64,000 bases of DNA from Galerina marginata (taxonomy: Eukaryota > Basidiomycota > Agaricomycetes > Agaricales > Galerinaceae): the NCBI GenBank assembly GCA_023014335.1, contig JAECYW010000004.1:1-64000 (forward strand). Reading direction: 5' to 3'. The translations under genes and the position numbers were made by a program. Below, piece after piece: positions 21,061-32,937 of the stretch. Position 1 is the first letter of the stretch. Each line of letters begins with the position of its first letter. A model generated the notes under the pieces. It saw only the letters and a list, made by a program, of their open reading frames with translations, did not search any database and was not told the DNA's origin.

Positions 21061-23260
21061 AAACATCTCAACTTCTGCAAAGACCCCACGAGCAGGCGAT
21101 AATAATGGTGAGCATCTATTTTAGTTAATCCCCGAGCCGGCCTGTGTGTTTAGGATCGAAATTCGAATACCATGGGTAATTCTTAAACATCAATTTCCGA
21201 CCTCGACTGATGACAGGGCGTACATCGGTCAACCTGTGGACACTGGACTGCGGCGCTGTGACTTGAGCCGCTGGGTGACGGGGACGATGAAGATATAGGC
21301 GCTCGCACTTCCTCGTCTTCGCGACCCCCTCCCCATCTCGAACCGCTCAACCCTGACCGCCTCAACGTGACGAAAACGATGCCAGCCGCTGGGCTCGAGT
21401 TTCATTTAACGAATGTTAACTCCTACGTCGCATTATTCAGGTTTACTTCCCATCTGCTCTGCTTTGTTTTGTTCCTTAGAATTGGAAATGATAATCTGGT
21501 TCAACCTTTACATTCTTTGCTCTAAGTTCGAGTTTTGGCTTCAGACCTTAGTTATAGTTTGCCCCCATCGTCCTACTTCTCCTCTGTCTCTCGTCTCGGG
21601 CGACGCAGCGAGAGGTGATGCGGTTAGCGCATGGGGCTCAAGGGACGTTAGACTGGTCCGCGGTGCTGGTCTTCAGATGCTCTACGATGCGCGGCGACAG
21701 GCTTTACGGTATTCGATCGCGAGTTGAAAGAAGTCGTCATCCAAGTTGTCGATTACACTCGTCTTCCTAGTCCTCTTCCGTTCAACGGGCGATGTATAAT
21801 ACTCGTAGCGGGCGGGGTTGATACTGTTGGTGGAATCATGTTGAGAACAGAGTTTGGGAGGCAGATGTCAGCGTCGTTGGTCGTGATGGAGCCACTGGTT
21901 GGGACGAACACTAACCGTGAAAAGGGATGGTGGTGGTGGGAAGGGCACAATCGACGTTGAGCACGAGTGATAGGCAGGAGTCGTTGGTGTCAACGTGAGC
22001 GTTGAGCAGCAGGAGAATCGCCACTACATCGTACACCTGCGTTTACCAGCATCGGCATCGACTTCGACAGCGCTGCTCATCCTTTCTTGCTCACCACCTC
22101 TCGTCCGCATATAGAGAGATTCAACCGCCAACTCAGCCTGGATCCCAGTACTCGAACGGGAGAAGCAACATGATGGGGTACGGCTTGATCAAAAAAAAGA
22201 CGAAGAACAGCGGGCTGGGGGATATGAACGGCTGTTGGGATCGACTTCCGAGGTATACGCCCCGCTAACTTGGCTTCAGACGCATGAAAACGATGCGAGG
22301 GAGTATGGGCGAGGGGCTAAGAAGACTAGAACGAGGTTATGGATAAGATGATGCAGGTTGGATTAGAAACTCGATGCATTGGGCAAGGTCGCGCTGATTC
22401 ATGGACGCGGCAACACCAGGAGTGAGGCCAGGCGTCGACGTGTCAATGCTTTAACAAGATTTCTAGCGTTGCCCGAGTCAAAGCCCCATTTGAACTTGAA
22501 ATGGAGGAAACAGACGTAGTGTCGAAAGGCTGAAGGGTAAGGAAGCCGTGATATAGTAAAGTGACGATACTAGAAGTAAAAGAGGGTACCAATCAGCATT
22601 CTCGTTGCCCGTAGCTCGCCCTTAGCTCATACCTGTATCCAATAGCGCCAAAAGGAAAGAAAAGGCAATGTAAACGAACGCGGGTTTTCATAGAGCAGAG
22701 GGAAGATTTGAATGAACAACTGTCGTCGACTCGTCCGTTCAGAATTGGATAAGACTTCGCGGATGGTGGGAATGCGCCTAGGTTACCTCGACTGGTTAGT
22801 GTGATAAAGACGAAGACGAGATAAGCAGCCTGCGTTGGAGGTTGGAGACGGAGCAGGACGGAGCGCAAGTTTACTGCAGGAATATTTTCTGAGATCAGCT
22901 ATTTGCTTCTGGGGTAAGAACTAAATACCCATATGAGGTATATCGGACTTGGATAAGATAAGTCCAACCCCTCCTGTCCTGTTTCTGGACAGCCCTCAAA
23001 TCCGTTTCTCTCATGAGGAGCTTAACATTAGAAAAAAACCATATAAGCTTGACATAAGCTCAGAGCATTATTTAACAGTTAATATTCCTAGTAAAGCATG
23101 TTATATTTATGAAGCGCGCAAGCGGCAACAGTGCACCGGGAGATTGAAATCGTTTCGGAGGACTTACACCAAAAGATTCAGTCTCTCCGACCCTCCTGAC
23201 CCACAGACATAGTCGTAAACAACGTCACTAGCTTTCCATACCACCCTTAAGCCTTTCACC
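21061..23260. other. Gene-poor stretch, possible third relative of the GC-rich block
   Basis: Around 21740-21960 the minus strand reads VPTSGSITTNDADICLPNSV and onward, weakly like the 9650-9790 minus strand. This may be a third diverged copy. A minus-strand frame at 22593-22868 has a hydrophobic stretch (LVFVFITLTSRG) without supporting exons. Otherwise nothing recognised. Confidence 0.3.
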
Positions 23261-24808
23261 TCATCCAGAAAATCCCAGTTGATGGCTTCTTTTGACGTCC
23301 AGTTGGAAATGTCGAACTCGTGAACTGGCACGTTCGCGTCCTTCCTGCGAGAGAGGAAAAGGACGATAGGTTTCGGCGAATTTCAGTGTTGCTTCTGTGA
23401 GGTATTTCAGCTTGACGGTCTTTACGCCTGGGAACACCAGTGCATTATCTAATGAAAGTGCGTTGAGAAGCTTGATGGAGGATTCTGATACGGTCAGTGT
23501 TTTAACCGCGAACAAACGACAAGATAAATCCAATAAACATTGGGTCATCTGGGCTTAGATCGCATGTACTGTTGGAAAGAAGGTCCAGGGTCGTGATACT
23601 GGCAAGTTGGCGTGCTGAGAAAGTGGACAAGGAGGAGCGCAGTCGATTCTGGGGGGAGAGCGGGGTAGCAAGTGATGTTGAGACCGAATGGAGGAACCAT
23701 CCCAACTCGGCCTATGGTCTTGTCTTGAGTAAACGGGGAATACAATAAAGCTAGCCGCTGTCATCGCTATTGTGAGATCAACCACCTTCGTCGAGTTAAA
23801 ATAGCTCTTCGTATATCGCGAAATGACCGGATGAAAGGACGTAAAGTCGGCGCCATTAAACTCGCGGGGGTCGTAGTCCTTCGTAACGAGATAAAGATCA
23901 CACGCGAGGGACTGGAACAATCCGTTCTAAAAGAATGAGGCTGTTCCTGAGGAGGATTTTCGATCTGGATGTAGTGTAGGTGTGGTAGAACTATTTCGTT
24001 GTGCCTGCAGGACGGACGGGGTGGGGGCGCGCGCGACAGTCAGCTGTCGATAACGAGTGATTCTAGGTGTGGAGTACGAGAAAGAACATCCAGAACCTCG
24101 ACGAAGTCAAGCGGGGATGAAAGGGTGAGAATGCGTAGTTGCGAAATCCAGGATGCCCGGTGGATATCGAAATCGAGTATCTTACAGTGGAAGAATTGCA
24201 GTAACGGAGCATGTCCCAAGAAAAGGGTGCGTCGTTGTTTTGAGTGCTCCAGCCTCGTAACAAAGCTATAGTTATATCCCAGGGAGAACTTCTCCAGATT
24301 TGGTGCTGGTTTGTCCCAGAAGATATCCAACAACGAACTGTCGAGTGTGTCCGAGGCTATCCACATCGTGAGTTCCCGTATCCTGGACCAGTGGTTGGCT
24401 AATAGATCGCTTAGAAGTGACTTCGACGTCTTCAGAGGCAATAGTATGTTTCCCTTTACAGAGAGAAGCGAGTTTGCCGTCCTTCGCATGACCTCGTTCC
24501 TCCAGTCCTCCGTCGTAGCGTTGAGCAGATCAATGTCGATCAAGCTCGCCCAGATCGACGAAGAGTCGATAACCAGAGCGCGCCATCTACGGCAGACCTG
24601 TGAGGTCATGCGAGTAACAATCAAAGGATGTGGTCCCGCGCTTCCTTCGTAAAAGTCAGAACAGTGCTCGAGGTTGAAGTTGATAAACTTAACTATATTC
24701 CCCTGGTAAATGTGCATTGATCTTGAAAATGTACAACAACACGTCGTCGTCGAGATATGATATAGGCGGATTTGAATCAAGATGGATCGCAGGGGATGTG
24801 CCTCCCAT
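23261..24808 (-). pseudogene. Decayed F-box protein gene
   Basis: On the minus strand an ATG at 24808 opens exon 1 (24808-24694), with an F-box start NPPISYLDDDVLLYIFKINA. A 49-nt intron (donor gttaag, acceptor acgaag) leads in frame to exon 2 from 24644, with TSQVCRRWRALVIDSSSIWA and WRNEVMRRTANSLLSVKGN. These features match the mushroom F-box family of the 11.2-kb gene. The frame meets TGA at 24040-24042, after SLVIDS, about 290 residues into the protein. Beyond it family-like sequence continues, but only by switching frame several times: NEIVLPHLHYIQIENPP near 23975, then DYDPREFNGADFTSFHPVIS near 23850, then SIKLLNALSLDNALVFPGVK near 23450. A premature stop and multiple frame breaks indicate a pseudogene. 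The N-terminal F-box half could still be expressed. Confidence 0.75.
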
Positions 24809-26871
24809 TTTTCATGAAGGGTTTCTGGCAAGACGATTTCGCCTGAAACCTCGGTGGCTATTCGGAATTCGGACTCAATGTGGCAGCGGCTGTACAGTCT
24901 GTACGTAATCAATCATTCAATTTCGGTCAGATTCCGACTCAGGATAAAATTCAGACCTCAGAGCCGAAACGCCACCCTTCATCCTTTCGTTATCTTCAGT
25001 CGATTTGACTAGTTTAAAACCAGTTTCTTTCAGTAGTTACATCATACAGGCATCCTCGTATCTTTCTTTACTTGCAGTAACTTCTGACATCTGGCCAATC
25101 TACAGGAAGAATCGTAACGAAATTTCGATCATTCTGTACTACAGATTATTCAATCAAGCTTGGTGATTACAAAAAGGTCCTGGGGACGGTAAGTGGGAGG
25201 AAAAGAACGCCCCACAATGTATCGCTTTATGGCAATCTGCAAACACGTTCGGTGAGCTCAGTCAGTCTCCAGTCCTACAGATACAGTAGAAATATTCACC
25301 TGTTGTCCTGCGTCAGGACTAACGGCGGCCTGCCATCCTTCACCTGTATCCTTCTCGAGACTTATACTAAGTGGTATAGTGAGTAAGTAGTTCCTCCCTA
25401 GATATACCCCCTTACGTATAGGTATCTTTCCCTTGGTGAAATTGTGGGTTTATCCTCCATTTTGTTGGCGGAGGTTGGTCGAGCAGGACTGCATTCACAA
25501 GCTTGTTAATATCCGCCGTGCGACCGCCTCCAATATGTAAGTGCCATCGACGAACGATTCGATGGTCCACTGCAGTGGGAGTTAGTACTCTCCCAGCAAG
25601 ATTAAACACTAATAATCACTGTACTTACCTCGGGAGGGTCAGTGTCTTTAGGCCTCAGGGAGCGGTCCTCATTCGCTTTGCGTCCGACGAACAAATTCCC
25701 TGCCTTACCAGCGATGCTATAATTGCCTGTTTGAAAATACATAATTACTGGAGATGAGGAATGGGTATGGGTTAATTTGTACGACAGTACCTCATACAGG
25801 CAAGTATTTATTTTCCCGTCCATCATCACCCGGTCTCAGACTAACTAGGATAGGAAATTGCGACGGTACCTTCACCAACATTACAAGTTGAATGGAAGGA
25901 TACAGTTCTAAAACGTCCATAAAATCCCACTCAACTTGTCTCATACTTCCCTTCAACTTCAATTCAACTTTGCTTTGGCGTGAGGCTCGCCATACCATCA
26001 GACTCCCGATACACATTATTCTGTGACGGTTTGATGTCTTGGATTGTTTATTCTTGGAACCCTTTGGGAGAATTATGGTTTTATGGCGATGAGAAGTATG
26101 CTTTTTAGAAAGACATTAATATTATCAAAGTTTTTTGTTTTATAGCGGTCAATATGAGCGGCCAAATAGGCGCCGGCGGAGTTCTCATTACGTCGTCCAA
26201 TGACTGGCTCTATGTTTTAATTCTCATAAGTACTTTGGCAGATGGTCCAGGATGTTGGACCATATTATTATGCACCACGTACTTCCGCTCGTTGTGAACA
26301 TCGCTTGACGATACAGGATGAACGCTCGTATACCGAGCAGGCACCATTGCCCAAGTTACGCGGATACCTTGTTTGAATGCAAAATGACTGCTCGCACGTT
26401 GGGTATAAAACAGGGTACGATTAGAATTCCCGTTGTAATTCACTAAAATCGTGTAATTTTTCGACTTCACATCCTAAGATCCCGTTTCGCGAAGGTCTGA
26501 GCTACTTGCCCGCCCACAGAAGAGGGCTGATTGTGTCGATAGCACCGATTCAGAACGGCCTCAGATTGCTTTAACAAGACGGCACGAGTTTGCATCACAA
26601 GTGCAAGTAAATTGAAAACTTCTAGAGATCAAATGACCCAGGTCGTTGAGACCTTGCTCTCGAACTTAATCAGTAGGATTACCGTGCCTTTACTGCGGCG
26701 AAAAATGCCCGTTCTGTAAGATGCACGAAGCTTCCGTACAAATCTACGCCCTGCACGGAATAGGCTGAAGTGACCCAATCAATTAGACATAAGTAGGAGC
26801 TGAAGAAAACGTGGCTTTCAACTATAAGATTCCATGATAGCGGCATCCCAAGACGACACTGAAAGTTGGCA
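24809..26871. other. No gene recognised
   Basis: About 2 kb with short frames in all phases and AT-rich tracts. No splice-consistent coding chain. Confidence 0.35.
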
Positions 26872-27765
26872 GGATAGGTAACGCACGACATGTACTTAGG
26901 TTTCATGTCATTATTATAGACGATCCGGTCTGGTTTCGCCTTTTCCTATAGGTGGTTGAACCGAGAACAATGACGAGGGTGGTGAAAGACGCGCAGGGAC
27001 CGTCGGAAGAACTCTGAGCTCAAGTCGTGACAAGGCTGGGCCCAAAACGATGTTCAGGCAGGGCGAACGGGTAAGATGGCATGAAAGTACCCTAAAAATA
27101 AGGTCGAAGGCTCAGACCGAATGCCGACTCAAGGAGAAATAGCCTCCAAACCTCCGTTTCAGTTGGTCGATGCAGTCGTCGGCTTTCAGCGCGAAAGGCT
27201 CAATTACGAGGATTACATACAACCATGGATCCGAGACGGAGAAGAACCAAACGTTGAGAGGTTTTTAGGGACATCCCAATGGGTCGAAGCTTCCACCAGA
27301 CATCGTGTCATAGCCCACCTCAAGTGAGTTATCTAGAGTAACGATATAAGGTCACCCAAACTTGAAAGAGTAGCAAGTACGACGAAGTCAGTGAGTCCAG
27401 GAGGTTGGCTTGTCAATGTCGATAGGCTCGGGCTAGGAGGAGACAGACAGAATGCTGAGGAGAGCTGGTGTGTTCCTAGTGAGAAGTTCCTCAGTCGTCA
27501 GTGAAAGGAATGAACGTAGAGCTCGGTGGTTGCTATCGACGACGAGGCTGTTTACGCAGAAAATCTAGGCGCCGAGCTGTGCAAATTCCCTAATTTCTCG
27601 TAGAACTGATGCTTTCTGTGGCATGAGGGCGAATTTGCAGCTAACATTCACCTACGTCAAAGTAGTCCCAGTGAAAAACGAGGCAGTGAAGAACGAGGCA
27701 AGTGAAAGTTGACAAGCTTCGGACCCGCCTTTGAATTTACCGAAAGTGGCCAATGATGACGCAAT
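26872..27765 (+). repeat. Dispersed repeat, copy 1
   Basis: Aligns in order and orientation with 32938-34215. Shared landmarks include 'cgccttttcctataggtggttgaacc' near 26937 (second copy near 33039), 'gagaaatagcctccaaacctc' near 27136 (second copy near 33275), 'cggctttcagcgcgaaaggctc' near 27179 (second copy near 33409), 'aggaggagacagacag' near 27435 and 'gcagtgaagaacgaggcaagtgaaag' near 27683. A 68-codon frame at 27121-27327 contains GFQRERLNYEDYIQPWIRD. The second copy encodes the related GFQREGLVYKHYHANIR. No terminal repeats, transposase or reverse transcriptase motif seen. Confidence 0.65.
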
Positions 27766-29985
27766 TTTTGTGGCTGACTTGTGGTGTGAACAACAGAAGC
27801 AAATATCAGTGCGTGGATTTGCTGATCAACTTCTTATCTGTTAACCGACTGGCTGCTCTTCCACCTTACGACGTACCCGGTGCATCTTCCTAAATCCTGG
27901 GAAGCTCGCTTATCTTTCTTCAATGGTACATTTGTGTACTTGAACGATCTCACCGATACTTGTTACGACCAAATCGGTGCATTTATTTGAAAGACAAATT
28001 TTCGTGACGGAAGGATTGCTCTTAACGCGAACGTTTAGCCCTTAAAACTCCCAAGCGGTGGACAATGTCGTCTCAGAATATATGTTCATACTCTCGCAGG
28101 CTGTTTCCTTCTACTGTTCTTGATCTATCAGCCAGCCGACATCTTTGCAGCCCCCGTTTGAATTTCCACTCGGCGTCTCCTTACTGAAGATACTGCTTCT
28201 GACGTGGCCTGGACAACGACCTAATATCAATCCTGATCGAGATATGGCGTAATTCTGGACCATGCCAATGATCTTCGGTGCACATGGCAGAAGCACTTCG
28301 ATCATTCTCGTCGATCATTCGCGTCCGTTCTGTCACCATATTTAATCTCGAGTTCCCATCTCAATGGTCTGTAGTTCAGTCACGGACAACCTATTACTTG
28401 AACCAACACTGTTTCTCGTCCTTCAATGGTACACCTGGAACGGGGACCGACGCTTCATCGAGCATATTGCCACTCCAGCGTAGGACTTATCTTTAGATCA
28501 TCTTACTCTCATCTGCCTGATCCAACGATACTATTAATTTGTAACCGACGGTTAATGTCATATAATCGCCGCTGTCCGTTCCATTTTCGTCTGATCTGTC
28601 TAGACTTTGCAGAATGCCCCATCTTGCCAGCTGAATGATCGCTCATTGGGTCAGATACTAATAACTTCACTGGATGAGAAACAAGAAATCTTACCTTCCT
28701 GAATATGTTGTCCAACTTTATGCGCCCTTTTTCTGATATTCCTCAACAAATTGCAGACGCTGAAAGCCTGGACTCTCATCACGTCATCAAACCTCTATAA
28801 GTTTTTTGATATTTGCGATTACGCGATGATATGTCGTACGAAATGCTCCACTTCGACGTCGACGTGGTGGTCTATTAAAGATATTATCCAGTTACGAAAC
28901 TCGATCATGTCGGCCATTCGGAGGACCTCGTTTGCATCTGTCTATCATTGAAAAACTGCCCATCTTTTCCTGGGCAATGCCCTTGAGAAAGCTCTTATCT
29001 TCTCCTCGTTCACATGGCGGCTATATTCACATGACTATCGTGGAATTTCGTGCCGATTTATCATTCCTATTATATGACCTTGACGTCCTGATTTCCTGCC
29101 TCAATCTTTTTTTGCGTGTTGTACTCGTTTTCGAAGTGGGTTCCATCAAGACGAGGAATACGGGCAAGAGACTTCGGCTTTTTTATGCAAAGTTGTTTTC
29201 TAACCTCGTTCTTTTCACCTCCAGTCGTTGAACGTCGCCTCGCCGTGGCTCTTGACGTGGCATTTGATAGTTCTAAACCTTGATATTTTGATGTAAATCT
29301 GGGTTGGACGTGAAGTCGGAATTCAGAACAAAGCGGCTGAAGACATTCAACTGGAACGAGTGTTCGAGCATTTTCTTTTGAATATTGGAATACTAGAGCT
29401 TACGATACTTTGAAGGTACCGTCACGCTGGTGCAGGTAGAGGTAGCGGCGCAGCATTGTTGGGACTTGGGGAAAGTACATGCCACCTTAGGACGTGCTCG
29501 CATTTTCTCCCGTTTGATGGCTCTCACCAGCTTCCACCACCGACAACTCCTCGGTATGAGTATTACTGGTTCCTCCATCCGTGTCCGTTGTTCTTCCGTG
29601 GCCATCGGCTTCGCCTATGCGGCTTTCTACAGGGTCTATGTTTAAACTCTGACGCTCTTTGTCGCTCTCACGTTCGCCTACATTCTCAAAGCTCGTACCT
29701 CGCTGTTTTCTGCGAAGAAAATCGCTGCCGAGTACTTCTACGAATTCCACCGCTGTCCCCTGTCGCCTGTCCTCTTGCTGTCCATCCTTCTTCGCTGTCC
29801 TAGTCGACACCTTCGAATCGAGTTTTTCAAGAAAGAAGTTGACGGGTTGGTCAAGGAGCGGTGATTACCCCTGAAAATATGCCTCAAAACAAGTGATCAG
29901 CGTCCGTGCCGCCTTTTTTGCTATGCCTTTCGTGCCGAGGATGAACAAGCGGGGAACAGAGGTGTTGGGATTTCCAGGATAATGC
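27766..29985. other. Gene-poor stretch upstream of the WSC gene
   Basis: Short frames only. 29487-29810 minus is a 107-codon hydrophilic Glu/Thr/Arg-rich frame. It could be a cytoplasmic tail of a lost gene, but there is no upstream exon with membrane segments. Nothing else supported. Confidence 0.35.
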
Positions 29986-29992
29986 TATATAA
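29986..29992 (+). promoter_or_regulatory. TATA-like box of the WSC gene
   Basis: TATATAA lies 89 bp before the start codon at 30081, a plausible core promoter position for a basidiomycete gene. Confidence 0.45.
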
Positions 29993-30080
29993 CCTGGACT
30001 GAAACGAGTCAACATGCCATCCTATTCACCCAGGATACACTTGTTTCCCAAAGTCACCCGACACTTCAGCTTAAGCAGAC

Positions 30081-31362
30081 ATGTCTCGGACGTTCTTCTC
30101 TTCTTTCGCTCTCCTGGGGTTGCTGTTGGTGCCTGTAAGTCTTCACGGTCGCCTTGATCACCAGACCTTATGCTAACATTCGATTTCAGACCTCTGTCGC
30201 CCTGCCATCCCGGGGGTCAGAGTTATTGGAAAGACAAAGTGCTACGAACCCGAACGCCGCACTTCCTGGCTGGACCTTGGTTGGGTGTTTCAGGTTAGGA
30301 CTGGTTCCCCCGGTTATTTCTCAGAACATAATATCCTCCTCTCTGCAGCGATAATAACCCAGCTGGGCGGACCCTCCAGGAACAACACACCATCAGCGCG
30401 AATTTGACACCTGCAGCTTGTACTGCTTTCTGCGGATCTAACTTCACGACGCCTCTCAACTTCGCTGGGGTCGAATTCACTGACGAATGTTGTATGTATT
30501 TTGATTCGCTTTTGTTCTCAGGAACCACCTATTATCGTCGTCTGATTCCTTCTAATCCCCTATGAATAGTCTGCGATTTCAATATCCAAGGCACGGCCAC
30601 CAAAGTTAACGACACTTTGTGTAACTTTCCCTGCGCCGGTGATAGCACCCTTACATGCGGCGGCTCCGGCGTGGTTAGCATCTTTCAAAATTCGAACAAA
30701 GGCGTCGGCCCGATACCTGCAAACAAGGCAAAAGTGGGCGCATGGGCTTTCGATGGGTGCTTCACGTGAGATTTTCTCCATTTCAGTATCATAAGGTATC
30801 TTATGAAGGCCCTACAACAGAGACGCTGTCGGCACAAACCCGCGGTCGCTCCTAGAACGGTTCCCAATCCCTAGCGTTACTATCGAGACCTGTACGACTC
30901 AATGTGCCGCAACGGGGTTTAGCATCGCTGGATTAGAATTCGGCGAGGAATGTTGTGCGTCATAGCCTCACTCACCACTTGATACATAAACATTATTCAC
31001 GATTCCATACAGGGTGTGGCAACTCCTTTGCGTTGCCAATTGCCAACATAACTGCTCCTCTTACTGATTGCTCTCGTGCATGCGAAGCCGACCATACTGA
31101 ACTTTGCGGAGCAGCTAGTCGCCTTTCAGTTTACACTATCGCACCCGTGGTATCGTCCACAACCGTCTCCTCGACAACTGCCAAGCCGACAACTACTACG
31201 CCTACGACGACTGCGAAACCAACGACCACGCCCACCACTGTTGTCCCTACAACTACCCCGACTACTACCGCGAAGCCGACGACTACTACCCCAACCACTA
31301 CCGCGAAGCCGACAACTACTACTCCAACTACTACGGCGAAACCAACCACCTCGACTAAGTAG
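30081..31362 (+). CDS. Secreted double WSC-domain protein with Thr/Pro-rich tail
   Basis: WSC domains are eight-cysteine carbohydrate-binding modules found in cell-wall sensors and secreted wall-associated proteins. Six exons: 30081-30134, 30190-30293, 30349-30491, 30570-30765, 30821-30954 and 31013-31362. All have GT-AG introns of 55-78 nt and total 981 nt (326 residues). An N-terminal signal peptide (MSRTFFSSFALLGLLLVP, then TSVALP) starts it. WSC 1 spans about residues 45-145 (GWTLVGCFSDN ... FAGVEFTDECFC ... LTCGGSGVVSIF). WSC 2 spans about 158-254 (AFDGCFTD ... IAGLEFGEECWCGNSF ... LCGAASRLSVYTI). The tail (about 257-326) is repeated Thr/Pro/Lys blocks with no membrane helix or GPI signal, so the protein is probably secreted or wall-bound by O-glycosylated tail, not a transmembrane sensor. 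No catalytic domain follows, unlike WSC fusions with oxidases. No defects. Confidence 0.93.
31167..31355 (+). repeat. Thr/Pro-coding minisatellite in the WSC gene
   Basis: ACN-rich repeats encoding KPTTTTPTTTA-type blocks, several nearly identical. The repeat length is likely to vary between strains. Confidence 0.85.
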
Positions 31363-32937
31363 TAAGGTGGCTTAGATTTTATTTTGTCCTTACGCACGAT
31401 TCTTTGCTAAAAGCCGGTTGTTATACTCGCGCAGTAGTACTTTTCTTTGCTTCTGGGACTTATTTCTTATCGGGTGGTTTTGTGCGTTACTATTAGAATT
31501 CAATACCAGTCTTTCGGCGTGGGTTTGAAAGTTCGTGAAATGGGCTCAAATAATATCTGCACTGTCTGGAAACTGGTGATACACCTACAGTGCGCTAGTG
31601 CCGTGCACAAAACATGCGCCGTAATGAGTGGCTCTGTGGTGCGTTTCGGGGTTCGTAGGGTCTAACACAAATACTGACGAGGGTGAGAAGGTCGAAATAC
31701 GAAGGAGAATAAGAAGTCAAGCAGACGAGATTTTATATGAGAAACCGGGAGCACTATTAATGACCATACAGGAGGGTTTAAATAGAGTCATGAATAGGAG
31801 AGAGGTGAAAGTGAATGAGAGAATGACGAACTTAACCATAACAAATGGGAATGTTTCGAACTTATGATCGTGAAGGTGAAACGGCCTTTAGGATATTGTA
31901 AAATAAATTACAGCGGGATTTGGAGGAGATACGTCGTGGAGAGAAGAGATTAGAATGAGAAGTAGTCGGGGGTCACTTAAATGTCAGATGAGGCGAACGA
32001 TGCGAAATAAATGGTGTGTGGCGCATGGCTGAAGCGACAAAAATCACCAAGACCCCCAACATGCCAGTCGGTCAAGTCACCAAGCTTCCATAAGTTGAGC
32101 GATAGGCGCAGTCCACCGCTGGGTAGATTTCTTCCTTGCGTTCGAATCATACCCATGGCGAAGGCTGCATAGAATATAAGTTCCAGGTTCAGATAAACAA
32201 ACTAGCAAGCAGGTTCAAAGAGTACAAAAATTTCAACGTAGAGCGTCTTCTTGATACGTTGAATTCCTGCCAGAATTTTTGGGAAGGCTATGAATGGTTC
32301 AGGAGGAAAGTCCATGTCAAACCCATCTGCTTGGTCAGAGACCCAGAATACGACGTCCTAAAACCCCCTTGGTTAAGCTGCCTCCGAGTTAAGAGTTCGC
32401 ATAATTTGCGCATGATTACCGCCCCAGAGAAAGACAAAGCAAAAGCCAATGAGTATCGTTGAATTTCAAAACAATAACAAGCTCCAAGGAAGTCAACCAT
32501 CGAAAATATTCGGCGGGAGGACGCGACTATCTTTTTCTTCCCTGGAGACCCTGGATTTCGGGCGACGACAAGACGCAACACCGCCAAAAACAAATCAAAA
32601 CCAAGGTTGAATGAGAATGCAAACGATAGAACCAGGAGGGGGGATAACTCGGCCAACTAGAAAGTCAACCTCGCCACATCGACGTGCCGAGATCGGATTT
32701 TCTACTTATTGAGGTGTAATTAGAGCACGGAAGAAGGAGAAATTTAAGTAAACCCACAGGAACGACGTATAATCCAGGGGGTCCCAGCTCGGAATTGAAC
32801 AGAATTTCGACAGTAAGCACTAGGACTCGCCTACAAGTCGCCATCGTACTTGCCAGCTGCCGTAAGTTCTCACTCAATCGCGTACTAGCAAACGCATTTT
32901 GAGAATTGAAATAACGGCGTCGACTCACGGAACTGTC
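31363..32937. other. No gene recognised
   Basis: Presumed 3' region of the WSC gene followed by unremarkable sequence. A 108-codon plus frame at 32136-32462 and a 122-codon minus frame at 32288-32656 overlap, and neither shows motifs. Confidence 0.35.

Noticed and set aside
29487..29810. 107-codon hydrophilic minus-strand frame
   Set aside because: Resembles a charged cytoplasmic tail but has no adjoining exon or recognised domain. The plus strand of the same stretch is equally open.
32136..32656. Overlapping 108- and 122-codon frames on opposite strands
   Set aside because: Neither shows a family motif, splice partners or preference over the other.
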